A DNA stretch of 64,000 nucleotides. Source: Sipunculus nudus. Lineage: Eukaryota > Annelida > Sipuncula > Golfingiida > Sipunculidae. The notes under the pieces were generated by a model, which was given only the letters and a program-made list of their open reading frames with translations, was not told the origin of the DNA and made no database searches. Shown piece after piece: positions 12,215-24,545 of the stretch (position 1 is the first letter of the stretch; each line of letters starts with the position of its first letter). The DNA is taken from NCBI GenBank assembly GCA_026874595.1, contig CM049310.1, positions 45,855,058 to 45,919,057 on the forward strand. The letters run 5' to 3'. The position numbers and the translations under genes are program-made.

Positions 12215-13137
12215 CATTGTCTGACAAACACCACGCAGCCATGACATTGAATGTGTTCGGACAGTGTGCCATGGATAAATGTACTTTCAAGCACTGCAGC
12301 AGTCCATCAGCATAAATTTCGCAAAAGAGCCGCAAAGTAAATAATTTTTTACATGATATATTATATCTCTTTACACAAGCATAATATCTGTGTATTTACT
12401 TTAAACCAAACTGTAATATTCTTAAAAACAAAATATTAATAATTATTATTTGCGAAAAATACATGCGGACCAGGGGTTTTGGGACGGATAAAATATATTT
12501 TCACCAAAAATTATCTATATAGGTAGGGATACACTAAAATAATAAGGAAAGGAACTAAATAATTACGGGGTAATAATATATACTGAGTATTTTTTAACGT
12601 CCGTACATGTATAGGCCTACATTTACTCTTAACAGAGAGCTTGGCACTGATTGTCAGATCATGTAAACAAGTTTTTTTTTATTGAAGTTGTTTCGTTCAG
12701 GTTCTCATGTTGTCAAGGACGCTTAGCAACCTGCGTTTGTGCTCACGATGTATGTCTGTTGATGTTTGTCCTTACAGTTTAAAAACACTTGTTTCAGCTT
12801 AAGCCCAGCACACTTTCTCATTAATTTTAAACCTCACCTGCTCGGCCCAACTTCACACATGTACGAGAGTTCCTCTGGCAATTTTTGGTTCCAATAATAT
12901 ATAGAGGGTTACACATTTAGTTATTCTTATGTCAGTGTGTGGAAGAATCGCTACGTGGGTGTATGGCATCAGTGAAATTCCTTAAAGCTGGTGTGTATTG
13001 CTTCGAAAGATACCCCACCTTTAAGTCAGTGCGCATGCGCATAGGCTGGTTACCGCGAGCACCCGGTAAAAGTAAAACCATGCGTGTTGCCTGGCGTACC
13101 TTTCATTACGGACGTTAAATACAGGCTTCTCTCTGAC

Positions 13138-15095
13138 AACATAACAACAACAAGCAAAATAGTTTTTATTAAGGGAATATAAGAACCCATTTCTGATATT
13201 TGCGTGTACTAGTCATTTTGTGGATTCACATCTGGCAAGAAGCGGTATCCTGGTTTTGACTCACAGCTGTGGTCAGGGAAGCTGTCACCTCGGCTCAGGA
13301 TCGTCTGGTCAGCGTCTTCAATCATGTGGCTGCCGTGCAAGTGAGTAGTATAGCAATAAAATGGTAGGAGTAAAACTTCCAGCACGGTATTCTTATTAAA
13401 ATCACTTTATCTTATCTGATTTATTTTAAATTAACGTTAGGCTTATGAAATATAGCGGACTGTAGAAGCGACAGTTGGGCGATAATACGTGGATTTATTA
13501 TTGTTTATTATTATATTTTTTATATGGGGGGTTTGCAAAGTTCCGTCAGGTTTATTCCAGATACCAATAACTGCAAATGTGTCAAACAATACAATAAATA
13601 ATAATTACTCCAAATTTATTTGCACTGTTTATCATTTTATCCCAACTGATGGATCGAGTTTTTAGAACAGGACGTGCCTAATAATACTATAAGTATAAAG
13701 TAATAGACTTTTCCCATATATAATATTTCTTTTGTATGAAACCATATTTTTCTAGTATTAATGTGTAGTTTAACTTAATTGCATGAATTAAAATATATAT
13801 ATATTTTAATTAAATACAGTTAACTAGTTATTGACTACATCATGTTTATAACATACAAAAGATATTTCATGTTCATTATGAATCGCTTATTCTACTAATA
13901 TAAACGTGTGTTTGCGTGTATGTGTGCTTACCATGAACCACTTGTAAAAGTTGTGGTGAGAAAATATCTAAAAATTATATTTTTGTATGTGTTTCAGTTT
14001 ATAAATATTATTTATATTTGAAAGAAAATATATTATAATATTGTATACTAGTATATGTATTATATTTCAACTTTTATGGTTTTTCATACAGTAGGGTCTG
14101 TCAAACATAAAATTAATATATTTTATATAGCGCCAACCAAAATAGAAAGTATTAAACCATTGTAGATTTTTTCACAGTGTGTTGCACTAAATACTACATG
14201 TTTCTGTCTCCATTCCTGTTCCTGGGTGCAAACTGTGCAAGGAATATCCAACTGAATTGTTTAGCAAGAGAAATATGGTTCTTCCTATTCCTAACATATA
14301 TAGCATAAGTTTGTAATATTTGTATATATGTGTGTACAATTGTGTATTTCATGCATCTTGCAGATCCAAAGGATGACAGCATAAGAAGCAATAAAGGTGG
14401 ACTAATCTTGTTGCCTATACCTGTTGTCTTGAGAGCAGCTTGTTACAACAACAGTGGCGGTGTAAACTGAAATGTATACCCTGACAGGTAAGAACTCCTG
14501 GCATAGGCACAGGAAGCAACCAAACTTGCACGGTGGGGCACTAATATTAGTTTGTTTTTCTTTATATTATATATGAAATTTACATACATAATCTAAATAT
14601 TCATATGCATTGGCAATGTACTGTTAGTCTGTTAGTCCTTTAAATGAAAGTTACTGGTAATAAGCTGAGACTGGTCCTTGAATTCCCTCTCCCAAATTGT
14701 GGTTAATATTTAAAATCTGCTGTCTGATCATTCTGATGGCAGAAATTTGATGCATATTTTGCAGAATATACAAGGAATACCTTCTTTTGAAGTCAGTAAC
14801 TCTTTACAATTTTCAAATATCTAAGTTGGAAATGGATCCAGTAGTGAGGTCCATGGGTTTCGGACCCCCTGTCCCCCTTTCAAGCTGTCCCAAATTTTTT
14901 TTCAGAGTTATAGCCCAATTTTTGCACCCAGGACCCCCATTCCCCCTTTCCAGGCCTTTGGACTTTTTTATGAATTATCATTAATCCTCATGGATTGGAC
15001 CCCTCCTTTTCCTAAATCTGTGATCTGTCCCAGTGTCTTGCCAGATGCCAACCTATTTGTTTTCTGTGTTCCTATATGTAAATATTTGAACAAAA
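13138..15095 (+). repeat. Left arm of large inverted repeat
   Basis: Matches the reverse complement of 19345-21047 over almost its whole length. The outer 250 bp are nearest to identical, with GTGTACTAGTCATTTTGTGG and CGGCTCAGGATCGTCTGGTC shared. Similarity continues through ATCCAAAGGATG (about 14364) and AATTGTGGTTAATATTTA (about 14695) to ATGTAAATATTTGAA (about 15080). Indels include a CCCCC-rich insert near 14865-15020. Outward of 13138 the match to the right side stops. Confidence 0.85.
14364..14489 (+). other. Exon-like island in the left arm
   Basis: An acceptor-like TCTTGCAG precedes ATCCAAAGGATG, and a consensus donor CAG|GTAAGA follows at 14490. One frame stays open for about 32 codons before a stop. 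The mirrored island in the right arm keeps the acceptor and the first 12 bases but has early stops in all frames, so protein coding is unlikely. A spliced non-coding transcript starting in the arm is possible. Confidence 0.3.
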
Positions 15096-18000
15096 TTTCC
15101 ATTCTCTAGGTAACTTATAGATTTAAAAATACTTAGTCATTTTATTTTAAAATCACTAGGCAATATAAATATTAGGCTTTTCTTATAAGACACATACAGT
15201 AAAGTGTATGGATGTCTACATTTGGTATCCCCATATAGATATCTGCACAAATTTGTCAGAATATGCCAACCAAGGGAGGAAATTTGGGCATCTCATTGCC
15301 ATATTAACATAATAAATCATTAATATTTTTCATAAACTAGATCAAAATAATACTTTATGCAGTAAACCCTTGTGTCTTTTTTGCCTTCTGATCTGCCTAT
15401 CATATTAAATAAAAGATGAGCTATCACCTGTCAAGTTTTGTAAAACACTAATTTAAATCTGTTGAAATGTTTATTAACTGTCTCTCTAAAATGTCAGACA
15501 GTTGTTGTAGAATATACATTAACAGTCATTTGTGTGCATGTGTGTTGGGGGGGGGGGGGGGTAAGGTATATGACATGAACCAAATAAGAGATAATAAAAT
15601 ATGATAAAAATGATCTTATCTCATTATGAAAAAATTCTTCATACAAAATTGTTGACTAGGGCTACGGGTATATACATCCAGGGGAGGCACAATGAACACA
15701 ATGGGCTATGAGTTATTAAAGATATTTTTAAAATATAATAAAAGTTTATTACACAAATTACATCTGATCTATTACTTTCATCATCTTACAGGTAACATCT
15801 TCTCAGAGATCAAATAAAAAATGTTGTCAATGATATGCTTAATTAAAAAATGCCTTCTTTTTAATGTTGGAATGTATTAGCAAGCATGTTCTGATGAAAT
15901 CAAATTTTTGTTTCAGTCTTTATCTGATGTGCCTATGAGCAACCATCCTGCCACAGACATCAATTAACAGAACAGATACAATTCACTATTTAAATTGGAA
16001 AACAGATGTCAGAATTTTCTTTTGGCCACCAGAAACTTACTGATATAGATGACCACAAAAGTCAGCAGAGTGAAGAATATACAAGCCAAATCAGCCATGT
16101 CAAATGATGACAGAAGAAAATGGATAATTACATATTTTAGTAATAAATACTGTATAGGCCATATTGTATCTGCAGATGGGTTATTAATTTTAAAAGGGAC
16201 TGTGTAGATGATCCTCATAAACACCTACAAGATATTATCATAAATTGAGACTCTAACTGTTGAACAGCATAAATCTGTGACATAAATAATAATATTATAA
16301 ATTTCAACTGCCTTAGTGTAAAAAATATATTTAATATCTGACCGGCTTAATGGCAAAGCTATTGATGTCAGGTATAGGATACATAGTCATAGTTGCAGCA
16401 AAAAAAAAGTACAGTAAACTTAGCAACAGGCAACTGTTTTCTAAATGGAAGGTAATATTGAATCAAAGGTGCTTATATAGCAGCAGAGAAATGACTGAAC
16501 ATTCAATTATTCAGAGGTAGAGACCTGAATAAATTAATTTAAAACTTGCATATGATTCTTGCTTCACAGAGCCTATGGTCAATATTTCTGTGATGATTAC
16601 ATCAAAGTATTTAAGTTAATATGTTATAATTGAAAAACTTCATGGTAATCAAATTTTTATGGCATTCAGTTTTGACAGTCACCTGCATTCAACAACATTT
16701 TTCCCAAGGTTATTGTGATGTGTTTCTTTACATGGTACTGTAAACCAGTGTCCTCTTGTTCAATGTCAATTTCATCATCATCACTGTATTTGTATTGCTT
16801 ATTTGTCTCCATAGGTGACTGAATGACAGGTCTGAATATTGCCATGTTGAAGTCATGGATTAGGCATCATTATTGCATCCAGAACAGACTGGGCACTGAT
16901 GTGATTGGCTGATGTATGTGCACTGTCTTGGCCAGTATTTAGAAGCAATAATATTTATATTCTTTAGAATATTTATTCTTGCCCAACATTTAGGTCAAGA
17001 AAGTATAGGAATTGCTAAGTTTTTAAGCTTTCTAGTCATGGAGTAATCCTGTGGGCCAGTGGCTGTCATCGCTGACAAGCTGAGTGTTCCCAGTCTCCTG
17101 ACAGTATGGCAGGCTTTTAACGAAAAAGCACAATCATCTATTTTTTTGTAGAATTCAGCTGAATGCTATGGCTCATGGGCCACTAGTTTAAAGTTTCCTT
17201 AAACTTACAAGAGAACATGTGCAAGTTAATTTCAGGACAATACACAGTTAATTTCATATGGGATAGAAATAGTAATTTTATGGTAAATATTAATTTGATA
17301 TTGAGCTCAGCAGCTATAACAATCTGCCATTGTCCAACACTACCTCCTGCAAGCTATTAGCAGGGAACAAATTGCCTCTGTTCACCGAGGTAGTTCTTGT
17401 GCAACATTCTGTATGATCCAGGTGGTATCTTGCAAATTTACAAGCGAGTCATAGTGGCTTATATTCATGGAACTGTGAGAAGACTGCTTATTTTATTTTT
17501 TTTTTTTTGGGGGGGGCGGGGGGGGTTGAGAGGGGGTTTCTCTTCCCCTACCAGCCAGGGCATGAAGACTTGCATTTCTGCCCTAACACTCTTGGAACAG
17601 ATAAATTGTATTTTTAAATTTGACTACAAGCCAATCAAAATAAAAATTAAAATGTTCCAGAAGCAGAAAAGCTCTAAGTATAGATTATTAGCAAGCATTT
17701 GCAAATGAAAAATTGTTTAGGGGAATATTCTGACTGATCTATGAATTAGTGATTAGTAATTTGGCTTACAGTCATGTATTTACTTGTTTTGGACAACAAA
17801 ACTTCCGGCACAAAATTTCCACAACCCTCTGCTTATTAGGTGGTTTAATTGACTTGAGTCTTTAAAATTAGCATGAGTTATTTTAAATACATGTGTACAG
17901 AATGTCCAAATTTCAAGACAATGCTAACAGGTCTAATGCGAACCTGTGAAACGGGATATACATCAGGTGTAGGGTTTCTATGATGATATGCTTGACCATT

Positions 18001-19344
18001 ATTTTAAAAGTACATGTACTTGGTTAAGTAATATATGCAGAGCAAGTACACATACTAAACATTTTGACCCAAGTACAAGCACCAACTGCACAAACATTAC
18101 TCCTGGCTTGGATGTAAACAACACAAAAATGATTGTCAATGGCACCACCAGTCACATGTATATATAACAGGTTATCGAAGTTGTTTGGACATGCAAAATT
18201 TCAGACAGAGACTTCAAACCACTCTCAAACCAGGGTTTCCATGTACAATTTGTTATCATGTGCTGTCTCATTGTAATTTGATTGTCACTGACTTTTGAAG
18301 ATATATATTGAAATGAAATTGTAGTAAATGAAGCACATCTTTGATTAATAAATTCTGCAATTGTTACTAATGTTATTCTTTTCACTCTGTTTTATTTCTA
18401 AGATGACTACTCTTCTTTTCCAGAGCACTTAATCTTATTTTGTCCATTTGTCTTTGGTAGTCATGAGACCAGGGAGGCATCATTTCTTGTTTATATAACA
18501 TACCCTTCAGATCATTTACCTACTGATCATGAGGATGCATGACACTCAGGGTTCACATTTGTTATAGGTAAAACCTATTTTACCCAGCCTAGGCTCTTCT
18601 TGGTGCCTGCAGAGGTTCACAAAATGGGCTCTTGCTGCATATCTAAATGCAGTAGTGATACTTGTCAAGGTGGTGGTTAGTGATCAAACTCTTCAGGAGG
18701 CAGCTGAGCCAGTGGCTAGCCCTCCACAGGTGTGTCACGGTGGGAAATGCAGTTATCTTGTCTGATGCATCCAAGATTGCTTCCCATGCAGTCCTAAACG
18801 GTGACTATTGTACAGTTCTCAGAGTTTGCAGGCTTCCAGATGATAATTTAATTTGATCACACCTATCCTATAGGTTTGTTAGATGAATGATGGTCATCTT
18901 GAGAAACATTAATCTGTAGTACCGGTAATCAACTTCACTTTCCTGTGACTATAGCTCTGGGGTTCCTGTTAAAGAATTTGGATGGAATTCAAATAGTAAT
19001 AATGAAAAACAGTACTGTACAGCATATAATAAATTGTTAAATAAAACTTAATTTGATTATAAAAATTTGTGTGGCAAAACATTTGAAGCTATGAAACAAT
19101 CTTCCAACAAAGGTTATATCACCTACAACAATGTATATATTTTATGTAATTCTTGCGAAGCTTTCATCATATAATTCACTAAAGAAAACAATTAGAGACC
19201 TTAGTATAACTCTTTTTGCCTGGCTGCTGTATTGAATTTAACAGGTTTCTGAATTTGAGGGCACAGATGCCCTCATGAGTGTCAAGCATGGTTGGGGCCA
19301 GGTAAAAGTGAAAGTACCAAGGTACAGGTACAGGTACTTTAGAA
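15096..19344. other. Spacer between the inverted-repeat arms
   Basis: About 4.2 kb of AT-rich DNA with no supported gene. G-runs lie at 15547-15561 and about 17511-17527. The open frame at 17397-17708 crosses a T-run and the G-run and looks spurious. Confidence 0.45.
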
Positions 19345-19603
19345 AGTTTAGAATGTTTAAATATTTACATTTAGGAATGCAAAAAATATTGAAATGGCAT
19401 CTAGCAAGACATTAAGACAAATTTAGAGTTGTTCAGGCACTGAATTCAGAAGTTATTCCTTGAAATTCTGCACAGCCTCAAATTACTACCATCTGAAAGC
19501 AGATTATAAATATTAACCACAATTTATAAGATGGAACTGAACGAGCAGCCTCAGCTTTGGCTTATTACCGGTAATTTTTATTAACAGGTCTAACATTACA
19601 TTG

Positions 19604-19653
<50 letters not shown>

Positions 19654-21047
19654 TGCTTCCTGTGCTACTGACAAAATGAAAAATTACCTGCGTGCAGATC
19701 AATTCTGTAACACTCTCTTTCTAACATGCTGCTCTCAAGATGACAAGATTAGTCCAAATATATGCTTTGTATATGTTCATATGCCATCCTTTGGATCTGC
19801 AAATTGCATGTAAATCACAACTGTACACATATATTTTGCCAACATTATAAGCTTTCTATGTTAAGAAGAACCATAATTCTCTTGCAGAACAATTCAATAG
19901 AATATTCCTGGTATAATTTGCACCTAAGAACTTGAAAGGAGTCACAATCATAAGTAATGTTTATTGTGACAAACTGATTTGATACTTTCTATTTTGGTTA
20001 GCAGTATATAAAAATGTTAATTTCATGCATGACAGAGACTACAGTAAAAATAAAAAAGATAAAAGTAAAAATATTTATTAAGATATTTTCTTTACAATTT
20101 AAAAAATATATTTAAACTAAAAAATATATGGTATATAATTATATATATATATACATAAATACAATTATATATGTTTATTTATTTCCACCACAACTTGCAC
20201 AAGTGGTTCATGGTAAGCACACACAAATATATTTATATAAGAAGAATTAGAAATTCATGATGAAAATGATATATCATTTGTATGTTATAAACATAATTTA
20301 GTCAATAAACAATTTATTGCATCAAAATATATTTGTTCTAAAAAAGTATGCAATCAGGTTAAACTATGCAAAAATATTAGAAAAATATGATTTCATACAA
20401 ATGAAAAATTGATCCTTGATCAATTTACAATCTGAAATAGCCAAATTTGGGCGGGTTTGGCTTTGTTTATAGTTGTACTTCAACCTTTCTACAAGGCACG
20501 TCCTGTTCTAAAAACTTTATCCAAAACTGGCAACAGTTAGGATAAAATGGTCAACAGTACGTGCAAATTTAGAGTAAATAATATTTATTCTATTATTCGA
20601 CACATTTGCAGATTTGGTATCGGCAATAAACCTGATTGTACTTTGCAAGCCCTACATATGAAAAAATATAATGATAATAAACAATCAAAATTCCACGTAT
20701 TATCGCCCAGCTGCCGCTTCTAACGTCCACTAGATTTCATATTTCTAACGTTAGTTTAAAATAAATCAGATTAGATAACGTGATTTCCACACGTATATGG
20801 TACTAGTAGTTTTAATCCTAGCATTTTATTGCTAAATTACTCACTTTCGCGGCAGCCATATGATTGCAGACGCTGACCAGACGATCCTGAGCCGAGGTGA
20901 CAGCTTCCCTGACCGCGGCTGTTAGTCAAAACCAGGATGCTGCTTCTTGTCCGATGTGAATCCACAAAATGACTAGTACACGATAATATCAGAAAATGGG
21001 TTCTTTTTCCATTAATAAAAACTATTTGCCTTGTTGTTGTTATGTTT
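19345..21047 (-). repeat. Right arm of large inverted repeat
   Basis: Reverse complement of 13138-15095. The match ends within a few bases of the ATG at 21042 of the THAP-transposase gene, so the arm coincides with that gene's upstream region. An (AT)n run at about 19610-19650 is private to this arm. Confidence 0.85.
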
Positions 21048-21662
21048 CGAGGACGCGACGATAGGGAGAGAAAGAGGGGAGGGAACCAGCCTAGCTTCTG
21101 CGCTGCTTATGGGTGCAGCAACAACAAAAGTATCCAAAGAAGCGTACATTTTTTTTCGGTTCCCGAAAGAAAAGAACAGGCAAGATAGTGCTTAAAAATC
21201 GATATAGCCAAAAAATTAACAGTTACTTAACCAATAATATCATTTATGACAGTACCGTACTTCATAGCCTCAGGGGAGGGGGCAGCTCCCCGCCCTGATA
21301 ACAGTGAGATGCGAGTAGTTCTGCCTTATGGGGTGAATAAACAAATAAATGTTGGCAGTATTTGTAAAAAAGTGTAATATTACTGGTAACTATATACAGT
21401 TAACCAAAAGGCAACAACGATTAAGTTAATGTGATAAGGGCTTATGATACGATAACTGTATATAGCATGTAAATAAATAAGACAGGAATCTCTACTGGCT
21501 ATAGTCAGAGCTCTCTGCTATAGTCACGTCATTTAAGTGGGCGTGTCCACCGGATGGGACTAATAAAAGTAATAAGTATTTACCGCCAGGGGCACAGAGT
21601 CACTGTCCCAGACACCATATTATAATAATATTAAATTCTTGTATAATAACAGTGTAATATTA

Positions 21663-21665
<3 letters not shown>

Positions 21666-21703
<38 letters not shown>
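21666..21703. repeat. (AAT)n microsatellite
   Basis: Uninterrupted trinucleotide run inside the first intron of the transposase gene. Confidence 0.9.
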
Positions 21704-21704
<1 letters not shown>

Positions 21705-22414
21705 CTTTAAAAAACATATGTATATATTTGGATGGAATTTTGTAAAAGATTCACAATATAAATATGATAACATCTATAAAGAACAAGGGACCGGTGTTCA
21801 GCAGAAATTAATTCTGATAATACTGGCGCAAACTTCTACTGGTGTGCTGTGCAATTTTATGGAATTAATGAATGAAATGTGTAGGAGCCTCATGATAACA
21901 TTATTAAATTACGCAGGGGAACTTATTAAAAAAGTGTAAATTATATAATAATGGGCGTGGGCGTAAGTATACTGTTATTAACAAATGAGCATAAACTTAA
22001 AGTCTAAAAGCATGTTAAAACAAAAAAATCAGTTATAAACTGCATTTGCAATGTATAATAAATGTGATTACACAAGTCAATTCGGTATACAATACATTTC
22101 CATTAAAAATGTTATGTGAATTAATATACATTCAATAAAAAAAAAATGATTTTTATAAAGTTCTCAATTGTTATAAAGGATTACATGTGGTTACTAGTGG
22201 TTGATGAAAAAAAATATATAACATTATTAGATTGATCTTGTTTACTGTACATTTCAACAGAATGGGTTGAGAGAGAGAGAGTGAGGCTCCTGTGTTAGTT
22301 CCTGCATACAGCCTGACCCAGATTAATCCAAACAGTCTGTGTAGCTGAGGCTAGCTCCAGCACACTGCATACCACTGTCTTTAAGTAATCAATAGTAGAC
22401 ATGGTGCTTGAAAT

Positions 22415-22490
22415 TTAAATAAAATTTTGACGACGGACAAAGGACCATAACTGTAGCCCAAATGGCTTATAGTAAGCTGAGCTATAAAAA
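22415..22490 (+). repeat. Diverged copy of a dispersed 'GACGACGGAC' tail repeat
   Basis: GACGACGGACAAAGGACCAT and AGTAAGCTGAGCTA resemble the end of the longer element at 43795-43900. A smaller remnant with CAGCTGAGTTAAAA lies near 25005-25045. Confidence 0.5.
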
Positions 22491-24545
22491 TTAGGTAAAA
22501 GATTGAAGGTCACCCATACTGCACCGTTACCATAATAATCCCAGGTGACTGAAACAAGCCTGCAGTCCAATTTATTTTAAATTGTATATAAAAATATATA
22601 TTTTAATATTTAAGAGTTTATTTTTTAATTCCTTCAAAATGAGTTTTTTTAACATAAAGATGTTAAATATAAATGTTCTAATTTAACCTTTGGAATAGTT
22701 TTTAAACATAAGATCTATACTATTACAATGATTATTGGTTGGCTCTTTGATAAATTGTTGAAATGTTCAGCAGCTGAAACCACTTTTTCAGTTTCCTTTA
22801 GTATATTTTATTATACCATGCAATTTACAATAATATAAAGTTGACAGTTACATACACAATACATGTATATCATGTAACGTCCTTATGCACAGTTGCAAGG
22901 GGTTAAAGGGGGGGGGGGGGAGTTTCAACACATCTGCATATACATACAGAATATGAAATTTATTTCAAGACTGCATTATATTAAATTTTCAATAAAATAC
23001 AGACAGATGGAAAAGGAAATCTATTTCCCAGTCTCCTAAGGCAGTATATTAATGAACAAATAACTTCATCAGATCTTAATTTTTAAAATTTAATATATGT
23101 ACTAGATATTAAAAATATATACATAAATTTGCAATAAATCTGAATATATAGGTTAAATAACAATTGAAATTGCATTATAGTTTAAACCTTTATTTGCTCA
23201 AAGTATGCATACAGGTGTATCTTTAAAAAAAAAATTATAAATTTCCAAATGTATGTATGAACATATAACTTGATTCAGAATTCACAGACGGTGAGGCTGA
23301 CAAATGGCCATCACTATTGTTCAGATGAGTTACAGCCAGTTAACTTGTGGTCAGTTGACTATAATTTGATCGAATATAATTATTTATAAAAAATATTTAT
23401 AAAGTATATTTCATAGATTTTCGTTTTTAAATGGCACAGGTGCAAGCGATGGGTGCACAACTGTCGCAGACAAGATCTGATGAATCGTGATGTGGAATAG
23501 CTATACCAAAACTGCCGACTTTGTGACACGCACTTCGAGTCATCGCAGTTTATGAACGCCGAAACGAGAGAAAGACTAATATGGTCAGCAGTGCCAACAC
23601 GGTTTCCCTGTAATAAGAGTCATGCAAAAAAAGTCAGGAAACCACCCGCATGCAGAGATGATATTCTCCCAACTGCATATTCAACTTTATGCAAGTTTGA
23701 CACGGCATGTAGCTATATTTATATTTCAGTTAGGCTGAATCAAAGTCAGCTAAGCTATTATGAAAAGTTTGTCTTGTACCTGAATCGGCTTAATACTTGA
23801 ACAATTACCTAGTTAAAAACACTTTTTTTCAGGTCATAAAATTATTGTTATAAATTGTTTATAATTCAGCATGAGATAATATATATTGTTTTAAAATAAT
23901 TTATTATAAGCAATAGTTGTCAATGTTTTGAGCAGTATTTATTCCAATTCGACTTTAAAGTATTAAACTAAAATTTAACCAAAGTGAGAATTAAAATACA
24001 GCTGTGTTAATATCTGATAAATATCTGAGTCTGATAGCACCATGTTAATTTAAATATGCTGTGTATATTTAATGATGAGCAAGGTAAGATTATCGAGGTG
24101 TATTTTCAGGTCTTTTCCTGGAATGATCATACTTACTGTGAAAGTGTTAAGGAGAAATCTACACAGCAACCTGCATTGACAGATATGAGACCCATAGCTA
24201 ATGTAAATAATTTTTATATTGAAATGCGTCCATATTGTACATTTAAATTGGCTGTGGTTGTATATATATTTATAAATTTATATATGGAAAGAATGCAGAG
24301 TAAAAAGTTCGAAAAGGTTTTAACAAGATCTTATGACATATTTTCCTAATTAAAAAAATATAGTGAACAATAAAAAGATAACAGTTGCATAATTTAAAAC
24401 CTACACAGCTCAATATAGTATGAAATAAGTGCATCCTGTTTATAATCCTTAAGCTTTTTCTAAATAAAAAAAAAAATTTACTTGAAGGTTCTGTTATTTC
24501 AATTTAACAATACTTTATTATACAATACTAATAAAATATTGACAG

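Larger units (their letters stand above)
21042..23650 (+). pseudogene. THAP zinc-finger exons of a P-element-like transposase, interrupted by TAG
   Basis: The first exon starts at ATG 21042 and reads through SFCAAYGCSNNKSIQRSVHF with FSVPERKEQ following, the start of a THAP domain with its C-x4-C pair; the frame closes near 21183, so its donor lies before that (possibly a GC donor at CAG|GCAAGA). The second exon begins about 23440 after CACAG and gives CKRWVHNCRRQDL, then NCRLCDTHFESSQF with the C-x2-H pair, then RLIWSAVPTRFP. These are the THAP tryptophan, zinc ligands and C-terminal AVPTxF motif. An in-frame TAG at 23498-23500 lies between the halves of the second exon. THAP domains bind DNA and, in P-element transposases, recognise the transposon ends. 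The exon ends are not firmly set. Without read-through or an alternative splice the finger cannot be made, so I treat this part as broken. Confidence 0.65.
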
